Of a stretch of DNA of 64,000 bases, positions 1-9,754 are shown one piece after another. Numbering within the stretch: the stretch's first letter is position 1; each line of letters begins with the position of its first letter. The notes below the pieces were generated by a model, which was given only the letters and a program-made list of their open reading frames with translations, was not told the DNA's origin and did no database searches. Where the stretch lies: positions 49,814,635 through 49,878,634 of the forward strand of contig NC_064827.1 in assembly GCF_024166365.1 (NCBI RefSeq). Direction: 5' to 3'. Source of the stretch: Elephas maximus indicus (Eukaryota; Chordata; Mammalia; Proboscidea; Elephantidae). The translations under genes and the position numbers were made by a program.

Positions 1-824
1 CTTTTTAAAATTTTTAGATTCTTTTTTCTCTCTTTTTCATTTTTGGATAGTTTTTGTTGATATGCCTTTATCTTCATAAATCTTATCATCAACAATGATC
101 TAATTAATTAATAACAATTAATCTGCTACTAATCTGTCCAGGGTGTTTTTCATCTCACATATTGTAGCTTTCATCTACAGAATTACATTTTGGGGTCTTT
201 TTTATATCTTTCATGTCTCTACTTAACTTTTTTAACATATGGGATATAATTATAATAACCTTTAATGTTCTTCTCTGCTTATTCTAATATCTATGTTAAT
301 TCTGGCTAAGTTTCAATTGATTGATTATTCTCCTTATTATAGGCCATGTTTTCCTGTTTGTTTTGTATGCCTGGTGACCTTTGATTGGGTGGTCTTTACC
401 TTGTTGGGTGCTGGATATTTTTATGTTCATGTAAGTCTTCTGGAGATTTGTTCTGAAATTTAGTTTAATTACTTGGAAACAGTTTAATGCTTTTGGATCT
501 TTTATGATTTGTTAGCCTCAGCCTGAGTCTGATTATTCCCCACTACTGCGGCAAAATATTTCTGAGTGCTCTACCCAGTGCCTCATAAGTTAAGAATTTT
601 TCTAGTTTAGCAAGTGGGAACAGGTACTGTTCCCAGCTCTGAGTGAGTGCTGACACTGGTCCTCTAATCTTTTCAGATGGTCCTTCCCTCAGGCTTGGAT
701 AGTTTCTTTACACACATGCTCTGTGCAACACTCTTCTCTTGGGTACTCCAGTACTCTGTTCTGCAAACTCTGCTTGCCTTGTACAGAAGGGGAAATCCAT
801 CTATTACTATGGGTTTTTTTTTTT

Positions 825-1060
825 TTTTTAATAATATTTTATTGTGTTCTCAGTGAAAGTTTACATAGCAGATTAGGTCCCTGTTCAATTTCTGTTCAAA
901 TTGTTCAGTGACATTAGCTATTATTATGTTTTGAAACTGCAAGGAATACTTTCTTCTTTGGGATAAGAAAACATTAGCGTTAAAAAGGATTTTGTGATCG
1001 AATTCTGAAACTAAATGAGAGAGTTGGGAATTGTTACAACTGTCATAATCCACTTAAGAA
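825..1060 (-). mobile_element. L1 3'-UTR fragment, antisense
   Basis: A poly-T run is followed by 'ttttattgtgttctcagtg', 'gaaagtttacatagcag' and 'gttcagtgacatta'. This is the reverse complement of the 3' end of older elephant L1s. The same phrase family recurs near 4740-4810. The fragment is short and diverged. Confidence 0.5.
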
Positions 1061-1879
1061 CGTTAACTTCTCTTTTAAAGGAACCTGATCCCCTAGCCTT
1101 TTCTCCAGCATGTGGAGGTTGTTGAGAACACCTGAATCTCACTTCAGACATTCTGATTCAGTAGATTTTAGACCTCATTTGGAAAGATACTGCTTTGCAG
1201 AGAGTCTACTCCAGTTCCATTGGTAGCATGGATGCACACAAATAATAGCAGCCATGGGACATGTAGAATTAAAATGTGACTTTCATGAGTTTACGTAGAG
1301 AAACATAGAACACTTAAGTGCTCTACTTTTTAATTTTTTTTTAGAAGAGCATTTTAAAAGGTGGAAGCAATAGAAAAGAGGAAATGAAGAGGAGAGTAAA
1401 AAAGCAAGGATAGTGAAACAAAGTTAGGAGAAAAGATTAGGGAGAGAAGCAAGGTCAGGTAGAGAATGGAAGAGAAGATAGAAGAGGAGATTCCAAAATA
1501 AATGCTATTAGAAGGTAAAGTGTTTTAGGTTATTGAGGGCTTCAGAGGGGCTTATAACTTAAATTTTGTCTTTGAAATATTCATGAGCCGATTAATCAGG
1601 ATTTAGGATCCTTAACCTCAACTCTGAATTGCATAGATACTGTAGAACCTCAGGTCAATTAAAAAATTGAATCTACAAGATTAAATCTAAGACGCCATCA
1701 GTTGTAACACATACCATTTTTTTGTGTTCCCCAAGAAAGAAAAAGTGTTGCCAATTAACTATGACACAGTGCTTTCTTATCACCTAGTTTAAGAAGCATC
1801 TGAATTTTGGAGATGTTAAACTAGAAAAAATATTGTCTTAAAATTGATAAAATATCATATTTAGAAGGCTCATACCCTG

Positions 1880-1995
1880 CCTCTCTGACTTTTCCCAATC
1901 TATTCTTTCTATTTAATATGCTCTGTTTTCCCAACATTATCTTTCAGGAACAGCTTAAATCTCACCTCCTTCATGAAGCTATCTAGATCCTTATA
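1880..1995 (-). mobile_element. L2 LINE remnant, antisense
   Basis: The phrase 'cagcttaaatctcacctcc' followed by 'ttcatgaagct' matches the reverse complement of the conserved L2 3' region. It is an ancient pan-mammalian remnant with no coding capacity. Confidence 0.5.
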
Positions 1996-3439
1996 GTAAG
2001 ATATGTTTCAGATTTCTTTTGAAGATGTTTTTTATGCCCTTTTCTATTTTTATTATTTCTTCTTAATATTTTTGCAGTATCAAAATAGGAGTTAAGTAGT
2101 TCTGTTTTCCCTGCATCATCTGTTAACATTATACCATCTGCCCCAAGCGGTAGGCCTGAACCTTCTCGCTTGTTCTTTTTGCTCTACATGTATTTTTTAA
2201 AAATCTTTTTTATTGTTCTTAACATTTTCACCAGCCTCCGCGCACTCTGGGCTCTTACGTTTCTTACATGATTCTCCTTGTTTCACACCAGTCTTTCCTA
2301 TTCATCCATCATCATATGTCTTTTCATTCCATTTTTTTTTTAAAGACGTCTCTTAAAATTCTGCTCTTACCGTAGCACACCTTAAACAACCATATTGGGT
2401 TTTCCACATCCCTCTTTCTTTCTTTCTCTCAGACTAACTTGTTTTTATATTGTCAGAATTTTACTTTTTAGAAACTGCATCTCTTTTTAAAAAGTTCTTC
2501 TTATCACTGTATAATTTCTGCTGTTTTCTCTAAACTTGGTAAAATCCATTTCCCTGAAGTGTCACTGTTCCAATATTCTTTTTGTCATTATTATGAACTT
2601 CAAGATGGCATGATGACTTCTCTCATGGTTTTATAGACTGTGTTTGCGATTCCCATATCAGGTGTCCCTTTGAATCTGTTTCTGTTGTCTGTTGTTTTTG
2701 TTGTCTTATATGTTGTTCTTATATGCTTGATTATCTTTGAGTGCTGGACATTATATTTGAAAAATTGTTTATAGAAATTATTTGAAGCTAGGAATGATAT
2801 TATCTTCCTTCAGAGGTGATTTTCGTTTGCTTCTTCCAAGCTCTTATTACACTAACTTTCCAAGTTCATCTTTATATAATTTTAGGACTTAAGATTTTTA
2901 TGGGCTACCAAAAAGACTGGAAGCCAAGCTTCAGTTCATGCAAGGGCAGGTTTATTTCAGAATCACCTGTTCTCCTAGGGTGTGGGTCTTTAAGATTCCA
3001 GCCCCAAGAACCAGGTCCTCATACTTAGCAAGCTCTGGCATCCAGTTTTCACCCCTAGCTTTGTGAGGCTGTCAAACACACATGCTGTGCAAATACTTCC
3101 AAAGCAAAGGTGGCCCTGAGTTCACAACTCACTGCTCTGGGATTTTGCATTAATATCTATGAAAATACTTTAGGGGAAAATAATTTAAAATATTATATAT
3201 GAGTGGAGAGGTACAATTAAAAAAAATCAGGCTTAGGTCATTTTTGCAAATTAGTCCTATTTAATCTTCAAAGAATAATTGCTTTCTATGTTTCTCAAAT
3301 TTTAGAATATCAAAAAACATAGGAAGCTCCCCAGTTCATATTATGAAGCTAGCACAACCTTAAACCTGTTAAAGAGAGCTTAAACCCAGTAAAGATAGTA
3401 TAGACACATGCATATATATGCATGCTAAATTGGAAATAA

Positions 3440-4250
3440 AATACTAGCAAATCAAATCCGGCAGTGTATTTCTTTTGAAAAAAGTTATATATTGATTAGT
3501 GAGAGTTATGCCAGGAATATAAGACTGTCTCAATACAGTAAAATCTGAGCATAATTCATTGTCAACAAATTAAAGGAAAAATTATCATCATGCCAATGGG
3601 TGTTTTTTTTTAAAAGAAGGGGAAAGCATTTGATAAAAATTCAGCAACCTCACTCATAAGGAAGTGCAGAGTAAAACAACAAGAAGGTAACATACAGGAC
3701 TGGCAGTATGTGAGGAAATGGGCTCTCACACATTGAGGGTGGTATGAACTGTTACAGCCTTTTGGGGAGAAAAAAACTGATACCCTATTGAAATGAAAAA
3801 TGCATATATTCTTTGATTACTCTCACTTCGGGGAATCATTCCTACAAAAAATAGTATATACTACAATATGTGCAAGGATATTTTATTTATTTCATACTTG
3901 TAATAATTAAAAACTGGTAACAACATGAATGACTGTTGATCACTGGAGGAGTGATTGAATAAATGATACTACATCCATACAATGGAATATGATGTAACTA
4001 TTGACTAGGAAGGATGCCCATGATGGTATTGTTAAATTAGGATGCAGGGTGACAAAGTATAGATTATTGTACACAATGTAGCCCATCGTAGGCATGAACA
4101 ATGAGAAATACATGAAAGGACTGGGTTAAAAGAGCAGATGGGATTGGTGAAGTGAGGAAATCATTAAGTTTTTCTTTATATTTTTCTGCAATATTTGACT
4201 TACTATGGAGAGTATTTGTTACCTTCATAATAATCACATTTAATGAAGAA
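3440..4250 (+). mobile_element. Decayed sense L1 ORF2 3' end
   Basis: Order and wording follow the 3' part of mammalian L1 ORF2. A 'gcatttgataaaaattcagc' type RT motif near 3625 is followed by the 'ggtggtatgaactg' region, and then 'tacatccatacaatggaata' near 3970, the usual 'HTMEYY' end of ORF2. Many stops and indels show it is old. It is unrelated to the young L1s further right. Confidence 0.5.
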
Positions 4251-4467
4251 AAAAATGCTAAATAAATTCAAGGTATAAGGATATGGGTTCTAAAGAAGTC
4301 AGATGTGAACACAGACGTGAAAACAGAAAAGCATTCTACTGTACCTTATGTTGTAGAAAACACTTGTAGGCATTTTTATCCACAACCATCATCACAAATT
4401 ACATCCAGAAGTAAAGATATTTTATACTAAGAGATGGTGGCAATAATGATTTTTTTCTCTTTTATAG

Positions 4468-4693
4468 CAACTCCGCTCAAACATCCGAGAAATGGAGTCA
4501 CTTTGTTTGAAAGTCCGAAAGGATGACCTAGGACTTCTGAAGAGAATGATAGACCCAGTTAAAGAGGAAGCATCAGCAGCAACAGCGGAATTTCTCCAGC
4601 TCCATTTGGAATCTGTAGAAGAACTTAAGAAACAATTAAATGATGAAGAAACTTTATCACAGCCTTCTTTGACCAGATCCATGACTGTTGGTG
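4468..4693 (+). CDS. STX17: Syntaxin-17 internal coding exon (about residues 64-139)
   Basis: STX17 is the autophagosomal/ER Qa-SNARE that pairs with SNAP29 and VAMP8 (or YKT6-type partners) to fuse autophagosomes with lysosomes. This 226-nt exon follows a pyrimidine-rich acceptor ending in tatag and ends at donor GTATGT. It encodes 75 codons plus the first base of a Gly codon, reading QLRSNIREME... to ...LTRSMTVG. That is the end of the N-terminal helical (Habc) region and the linker, with the recognisable stretches KVRKDDLGLLKRMIDPVKEE and EFLQLHLESVEELKKQ. It starts in phase 0. Position matches residue 64 of the 302-residue human protein. The reading frame runs on past the donor into intron, so the open frame beyond 4693 is not coding. 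Recognition comes from family knowledge; the frame and splice sites are seen directly. Confidence 0.95.
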
Positions 4694-4732
4694 GTATGTA
4701 TTGTACCAAGTCTTATTCTTTTTTTATAAAAT

Positions 4733-5448
4733 ATTTTTTCTTGTTGTTCTTGACAATATATTATAACAGAACATAAACAGTTCAACAATTTCCACAAGTA
4801 CTATTCAGTGACATTGATTACAGTCTTTAAGTTGTAAAATCATTTTCATCCTCCTTTTCCAAATTGGCCTTCCACCATTAACATAAACTCACTGTCCCTT
4901 AAGTTTTCTGTCTAATTTTTCAAGCTGGTGTTGTCAGTTTGATCCCATATAGATAGTTCTTAAAAGAGCACAATGCTTAAGGCAGACATTTTTTACTAGT
5001 TAAGCTGAACTTGTTTGGTTTTAAGAAGACTTCAGGGGATATTTTTGTTTTAAGGTTTAAAGATTATCTCAGAGCAATAGTTTTGGAAGTTCCTCCTGCC
5101 TCTATGGCTCTAGAAAGTCTGGATACCATGGCAATTTGAAATTCTGTTCCGCATTTTCTCCTTTTTGATCACGATTCTTATATAGAATTACCTAGAATCC
5201 TTGATCAAAACTTTCAGTGATGGTACTTGGCTCCATCCAGTTCTTCTGGTCTTATGGCAAAGGAGGAAGTTGTTCATGGAGGCAGTTAGCCACACATTCC
5301 ATTTCTTCCTTCTCTTGTTGATTCTCCTTCTTCCTCTGTTGCTCCAGGCGAATAGACACCAATTGTACCTTGGATGGCTGCTTGCAAGCTTTTAAGGCCC
5401 GAGGCACTATGCAACAAACTAGGAAATAGAACAGAAGCACTATTTTTC
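4733..5448 (-). mobile_element. L1 3'-UTR copy, antisense
   Basis: The block begins with a T-rich tail and the antisense 'ttcagtgacattgattaca' phrase. It ends in 'gatggctgcttgcaagcttt' and 'taaggcccgaggcacta', the reverse complement of the L1 3'-UTR sentence that appears sense in the young L1s as 'gtcttaaatgctaacaag', 'cagccatctaagatg'. It is more diverged than those and lies 40 nt downstream of the STX17 exon donor. Confidence 0.6.
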
Positions 5449-5451
5449 ATC

Positions 5452-7496
5452 ATTGTTGTTGTTAGGTGCCATTGAGTCACTTCTGACCCCTAGCGATCCT
5501 ATGTACAATAGAACAAAACAATGCCTGGTCCTGTGTCATCCTCACAATCATTGTTGTGTTTGAGCCCATTGTTGCAGCCACTGTGTCAATCCATCTCATC
5601 AAGGGTTTTCCTCTTTTTCATTGACCCTATACTTTACCAAGCGTGATATTTATACAGGGACTGGTCCCTCCTCATAACATGTCCAAAGTACATGAGACAA
5701 AGCCTCACCATCCTGGCTTCCACTGAGCACTCTGGCTATATTTCTTCCAAGATAGACTTGTTCATTCTTCTGGCAGTCCATGGTATATCCAGTATTCTTC
5801 ACCAACACTTAATTCAAAGGCGTCAATTCTTCTTTAGTCTTCCTTATTTACTGTCCAGCCTTCTCATGCATATGAGGCGATTGAAAATATCATGGCTTGG
5901 GTCAGGCGCAAGATACATCTGACATCAGCAGTGATACCCCTTGTTCCACATCCTCTTCTCAATTTGGCTTGAATTTCTGGCAGTTCCCTGTCGATGTACT
6001 GCTGTAACCACTTTTGAATTACCTTCAGCAAAATTTTACTTGCATGTGATGTTAATGATATTGTTCGATAATTTCCTTATTCTGTTGGAGCACCTTTCTT
6101 TAAAATGGGCAAAAATATGGATCTCTTCCAGTCAGTTGGCCAGGTAGCTGTCTTCCAAATTTCTTGGCATAGATGGGTGAACGCTTCCAGCAGTGCATCC
6201 ATTTGTTGAAACATCTTGATCAGTATTCTGCCAATTCCTGGAGCCTTGTTTTTCACAATGCCTTCAGTGCAGCTTGGATTTCTTCCTTCAGTACCATTGG
6301 TTCTTGATCATATGCTACCTCCTGAAATGGTTAAATGTCAACCAATTCTTTTTGGTACAGTGACTCTGTGTTTTCCTTCCATCTGCTTTTGATGCTTCCT
6401 ACATCATTCACTATTTTGCCCATAGAATCCTTCAGAATTGCAACTTGAGGCTTGAATTTTCTCTTCAGTTCTTTCAGCTTGAGACATGCTGAATGTGTTC
6501 TTCACTTTTGGTTTTCTAACTCCAGGTCTTTCACATGTCATTATAATACTTTACTTTGTCTTCTCAATCTTCACTTTGAAATCTTCTGTTCAGTTCTCTT
6601 ACTTCACCATTTCTTCCATTTGCTTTAGCTACTCTGTGTTCAAGAGCAAGTTTCGGGAACTCTTCTGACATCCATTTTGGTCTTTTGTTTCTTTCCTGTC
6701 TTTTCAGTGAACTTTTGCTTTCTTCATGTATGATATCCTTGATGTCATCCCACAACTCCTCTGGTCTTCAATCATTAGTGTTCAATGCGTCAAATTATTC
6801 TATTCTTAGATGGTCTCCAAATTCAGGTGGGATATACTCAAGGTCATATTTTGGCTCTCATGGACTTATTTTAATTTTCTTCAGTGTCAGCTTGAACTTG
6901 CATATGAGCAATTGATGGTCTGTTACACATTCGGCCCTTGGCCTTATTCTGGCTGATGATAATGAGTTTTTCCATTATCTTTTTCCACAGATGTAATCAA
7001 TTTGATTCTTGTGTTTTCCATCTGGTAAGGTCCACCTGTATAGCTGCTATTTATGTTGTTGAAAAAAGGTATTTGCAATGAAGAAGTCATTTGACCTTGA
7101 AAAATTCTATCATGCTGTCAAATGATGATCTCCGGTGTCACTTCTGTCATGAAGGCCATATATTCCAACTACTGATCCTTATTCGTTTCCAGCTTTCACA
7201 TTCCAATCACCAGGAATTATCAGTGCATCTTGATTGCATGTTTGATCAATTTCAGACTGCAGAAGGTGCTAAAAATATTAAATTTCCTCCTCTTTGGCAT
7301 TAGTGGTTGCTGTATAAATTTGAATAATAATCACATTAACTGGTCTTCCTTGAAGGCGTATGGATATTATTATCCTATCACTGATAGGGTTGTACTTCAG
7401 GATAGATCTTGAAGTGTTCTTTTTGACGATGAGTGTGATGCCATTCCTCTTCAATTTGTCATTCCTGGCATAATAAACCATGTGAGTGTCTGATTC
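5452..7496 (-). mobile_element. RTE/BovB-type LINE, 3' segment, antisense, split by L1-B
   Basis: Reading right to left, this piece contains RTE endonuclease and RT coding remnants. Around 6564-6755 (-) it reads ...WDDIKDIIHEESKSSL..., the loop between endonuclease and RT. Around 6100-6260 (-) it reads ...NKAPGIGRILIK... in RT. At 5460-5890 it has the conserved 3' part ending in a (GTT)n/(AAC)n tail. A segment including the RT catalytic box is missing near 5935: sequence jumps from early RT to the 3' domain. The element continues at 26733 on the other side of the L1 insertion; the shared 15-bp target site proves the two parts were once contiguous. Confidence 0.85.
5460..7490 (-). pseudogene. 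Broken RTE ORF (endonuclease to RT), 3' part
   Basis: The coding region of the antisense RTE is interrupted by many stops, so only short open pieces remain (for example 6564-6755 and 7278-7481). The order of recognisable blocks is endonuclease, linker, first half of RT, then the C-terminal domain that also occurs sense at 28200-28700. The RT active-site region is absent near 5935. It cannot encode an active enzyme. Confidence 0.75.
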
Positions 7497-7511
7497 AAAA
7501 TGTCCAATACC
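7497..7511 (+). repeat. Target-site duplication of L1-B, left copy
   Basis: aaaatgtccaatacc sits directly before the L1 start and is repeated exactly at 26718-26732 after the L1-B poly(A). The exact left edge is ambiguous by a few A residues because the right copy merges with the tail. The host sequence is the antisense RTE. Confidence 0.9.
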
Positions 7512-8698
7512 GAGGCGGGGTCAAGATGGCGGACTAGGTAGACGCTACCTCGGATCCCTCATGCAACAAAGACTCGGAAAAACAAGTGAATCGATCACGT
7601 ACATAACAATCTACGAACCCTGAACAACAAACACAGATTTAGAGATGGAAAACGAACAAATACGGAGAAGCAGCGATTGTTTTCGGAGCCTGGAGCCAGA
7701 GTCCCAGTCAGCAGATTTTCTGGAAAAACTAGTTCCCCAGTGATGGCTCAGAGACAGCAGTCCATATCAAACCACATAAAGAAGCAGACCATGACAGCTT
7801 CTACAACCCCCCAAACAAAAGAATCAAAATCTTTCCCAAATGAAGATACAATCCTGGAATTATCAGATACAGAATATAAAAAACTAATTTACAGAATGCT
7901 TCAAGACATCAGAAACGAAATAAGGCAAACTGCAGAAAAAGCCAAGGAACACACTGATAAAACTGTTGAAGAACTCAAAAAGATTATTCAAGAACATAAT
8001 GGAAAAATTAATAAGTTGCAAGAATCCATAGAGAGACAGCATGTAGAAATCCAAAAGATTAACAATAAAATTACAGAATTAGACAACGCAATAGGAAGTC
8101 AGAGGAGCAGACTTGAGCAATTAGAATGCAGACTGGGACATCTGGAGGACTAGGGAATTAACACCAACATAGCTGAAAAAAAATCAGATAAAAGAATTAA
8201 AAAAAAAGTAGAAACCCTAAGAATCATGTGGGACTCTATGAAGAAGGATAACTTGCGTGTGATTGGAGTCCCAGAACAGGGAGGGAGGACAGGAAACACA
8301 GAGAAAATAGCTGAAGAACTTCTGACAGAAAACTTCCCTGACATCATGAAAGACGAAAGGATATCTATCCAAGATGCTCATCGAACCCCATTTAAGATTG
8401 ATCCAAAAAGAAAAACACCAAGACATATTATCATCAAACTCACCAAAACCAAAGATAAAGTGAAAATTTTAAAAGCAGCCAGGGAGAAAAGAAAGGTTTC
8501 CTTCAAGGGAGAATCAAAAAGAATAAGTTAAGACTACTCAGCAGAAACCATGCAGGCAAGAAGGGAATGGGACGACATATACAGAGCACTGAAGGAGAAA
8601 AACTGCCAACCAAGGATCATATATCCAGCAAAACTCTCTCTGAAATATGAAGGCGAAATTAAGATACTTACAGATAAACACAAGTTTAGAGAATTTGC
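7512..8698 (+). mobile_element. L1-B, 5' part (short 5' UTR plus ORF1 5' portion)
   Basis: The element starts at 'gaggcggggtcaagatggcgg' like L1-A at 8715. Its 5' UTR is only 231 bp (7512-7742), against about 1040 bp in L1-A. It matches L1-A up to 7711 (...cagtcag) and then jumps to the sequence that follows 9723 in L1-A. Its ORF1 start is at 7743. The element is broken at 8699-8714 by insertion of L1-A and resumes after each A/B junction (16068 and 21406). Confidence 0.9.
7522..7532 (+). promoter_or_regulatory. YY1-type motif at L1-B start
   Basis: caagatggcgg lies 10 nt into the element. In human L1 the equivalent CAAGATGGC position binds YY1 and helps set the transcription start. Function here is inferred from that family knowledge. 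Confidence 0.5.
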
Positions 8699-8711
8699 AA
8701 AAACCAAACCA
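7743..8711 (+). pseudogene. L1-B ORF1 (RNA-binding protein), two stops, interrupted by L1-A
   Basis: L1 ORF1p is a trimeric coiled-coil RNA chaperone that coats L1 RNA. The start ATG at 7743 aligns with that of L1-A at 9755, and about 136 codons are open. A TAG at 8151-8153 replaces a CAG in L1-A (after ...LGHLED). A second stop, TAA at 8529-8531, replaces a TCT Ser codon. Between the stops the frame is preserved. ORF1 is cut at ...FAKTKPK by the insertion of L1-A, and its last codons lie at 16068-16112 and again at 21406-21450. It is clearly non-functional. Confidence 0.88.
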
Positions 8712-8714
8712 AAG
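8699..8714 (+). repeat. Target-site duplication of L1-A, left copy (inside L1-B ORF1)
   Basis: aaaaaccaaaccaaag at the break in L1-B ORF1 is repeated at 16052-16067 directly after the L1-A poly(A). A third copy at 21390-21405 arose by the later tandem duplication. In intact L1-A ORF1 the same bases occur uninterrupted at about 10710-10726, which confirms the host position. Confidence 0.92.
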
Positions 8715-8915
8715 GAGGGCGGAGCCAAGATGGCGGACTAGGCAGACGCTACCTCGGATCCCTCTTACAACAAAGACACGGAAAAACAAGTGAATCGATC
8801 ACATACATAACAATCTACGAACCCTGAACAACAAACACAGATTTAGAGACGGAGAACGAACTAATACGGGGAAGCAGCGATTGTTTCCAGAGCCTGGAGC
8901 CAGCGTACCAGTCAG

Positions 8916-9723
8916 GTACGGCACAAGCACAGAGACCTGCTCCACCCCCCTGAACTAACCCCGGGAGGGGGACTAGCCGGTTCCACGGGCGGCGTGGGAC
9001 GCAGCCGTTAGGAGAAGTCCCCGGGAGGCAGTGACTGATCTTGGAGCAGAAAGAGCAGCATCCGAGCCGGGGAACCGTCCCGCAGGGATTTGGACTGGAC
9101 GCAGGTACGCCATAAACACGGAGAGTTGCTCCACCCCCTGAACTAACCCCGGGAAGGTGACCATCCGGGTCGCGCGGGCGGCGTGGGACGCAGCCGGTAG
9201 GAGAAGTCCCCGGGAGGCAGCAACTGGTATTGGAGCGGGGAGAACAGCGTTCCAGCCGGGACACTCGGTCGCGGCACAAGCACGGGGAGCTACTCCACCC
9301 ATCTGAACTAACCCCGGGAGGGGGCCCACCTGGTTCACGGGGGCGGCACGGCCACGCGGCTGGAGGGACGAGAAGTCCCCGGGAGGCAGCGACTGATTTT
9401 GGAGTCGAGAGTGCACCGTCCCAGTAGGGGAGCCTTGACGCTGGGCGTGGGGCTGGAAGCGGAGGATCTGACCGTGACTCCAGCGGGCCAGACCCCCCGG
9501 GGGCAATCTCCACACAGACAGCACACATAGGCGACGCGCCCGCGGGAATCTCAGATATAATAGTCATTCCAAGCAAGACAAGCAACTCTGGCTATATTCT
9601 GAGGTGCTACTCTCCTATCTCTCTGTTCCCTCCCCCACCCTCCCCAGGCGGCTTCATTAACATCTGAATAGCCTGAGCCAGAGGGAGAACTCTGATAGGG
9701 ATCTGACTGCAGTTTTTTTTTAG
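8916..9723 (+). other. Putative intron in the L1-A 5' UTR (absent from L1-B)
   Basis: The 808-bp interval starts with GTACGG after CAG and ends with T9 followed by AG. A CTGAC branch-point candidate sits at 9703-9707, 16-20 nt before the end. L1-B joins the bases left of it (...cagtcag, ending 7711) to the bases right of it (cagattttctgg; L1-A has tggattttctgg). The boundaries match splice-site rules, which suggests L1-B copied a spliced RNA. Confidence 0.7.
8920..9440 (+). repeat. Three imperfect tandem blocks in the L1-A 5' UTR
   Basis: Each block carries 'gctccacc...ctgaactaacc', 'ccgggaggg' or a variant, 'ggcgg...', 'gagaagtccccgggaggcag' and 'ttggag'. The 'tccacc' anchor falls at 8941, 9130 and 9294, giving spacings of 189 and 164 bp. 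The arrangement resembles the monomer-based promoters of rodent L1s, though no relationship is implied. The whole block lies inside the interval missing from L1-B. Confidence 0.8.
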
Positions 9724-9754
9724 TGGATTTTCTGGAAAAACTAGTTTCCCAGTG

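Larger units (their letters stand above)
1..4467. other. STX17 intron (5' side), repeat-rich, no exon seen
   Basis: This stretch precedes the first STX17 exon in the window. I see no exon with splice sites in it. It holds weak, old repeat remnants: an antisense L1 3'-end piece near 825-1060, an L2-like antisense piece near 1880-1995, L1M/HAL1-like phrases near 330-560 and 2735-2830, and a decayed sense L1 3' end at about 3440-4250. The rest looks like plain AT-rich intron. STX17 exons encoding residues 1-63 are not visible and should lie left of the window. Confidence 0.6.
8715..9754 (+). promoter_or_regulatory. L1-A 5' UTR / internal promoter, CpG-rich
   Basis: The 5' UTR begins with a YY1-type CAAGATGGCGG at 8726-8736. 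From about 8920 to 9480 it is strikingly GC- and CpG-rich compared with the AT-rich surroundings and is built of three related blocks. In the L1 family the 5' UTR is an RNA polymerase II promoter. Activity here is inferred, and such sequence is usually methylated in somatic tissue. Confidence 0.75.

Noticed and set aside
4492-4776. Open frame of 94 codons through and past the STX17 exon
   Set aside because: Only 4468-4693 is exon. The continuation crosses the GTATGT donor at 4694 and has no homology.
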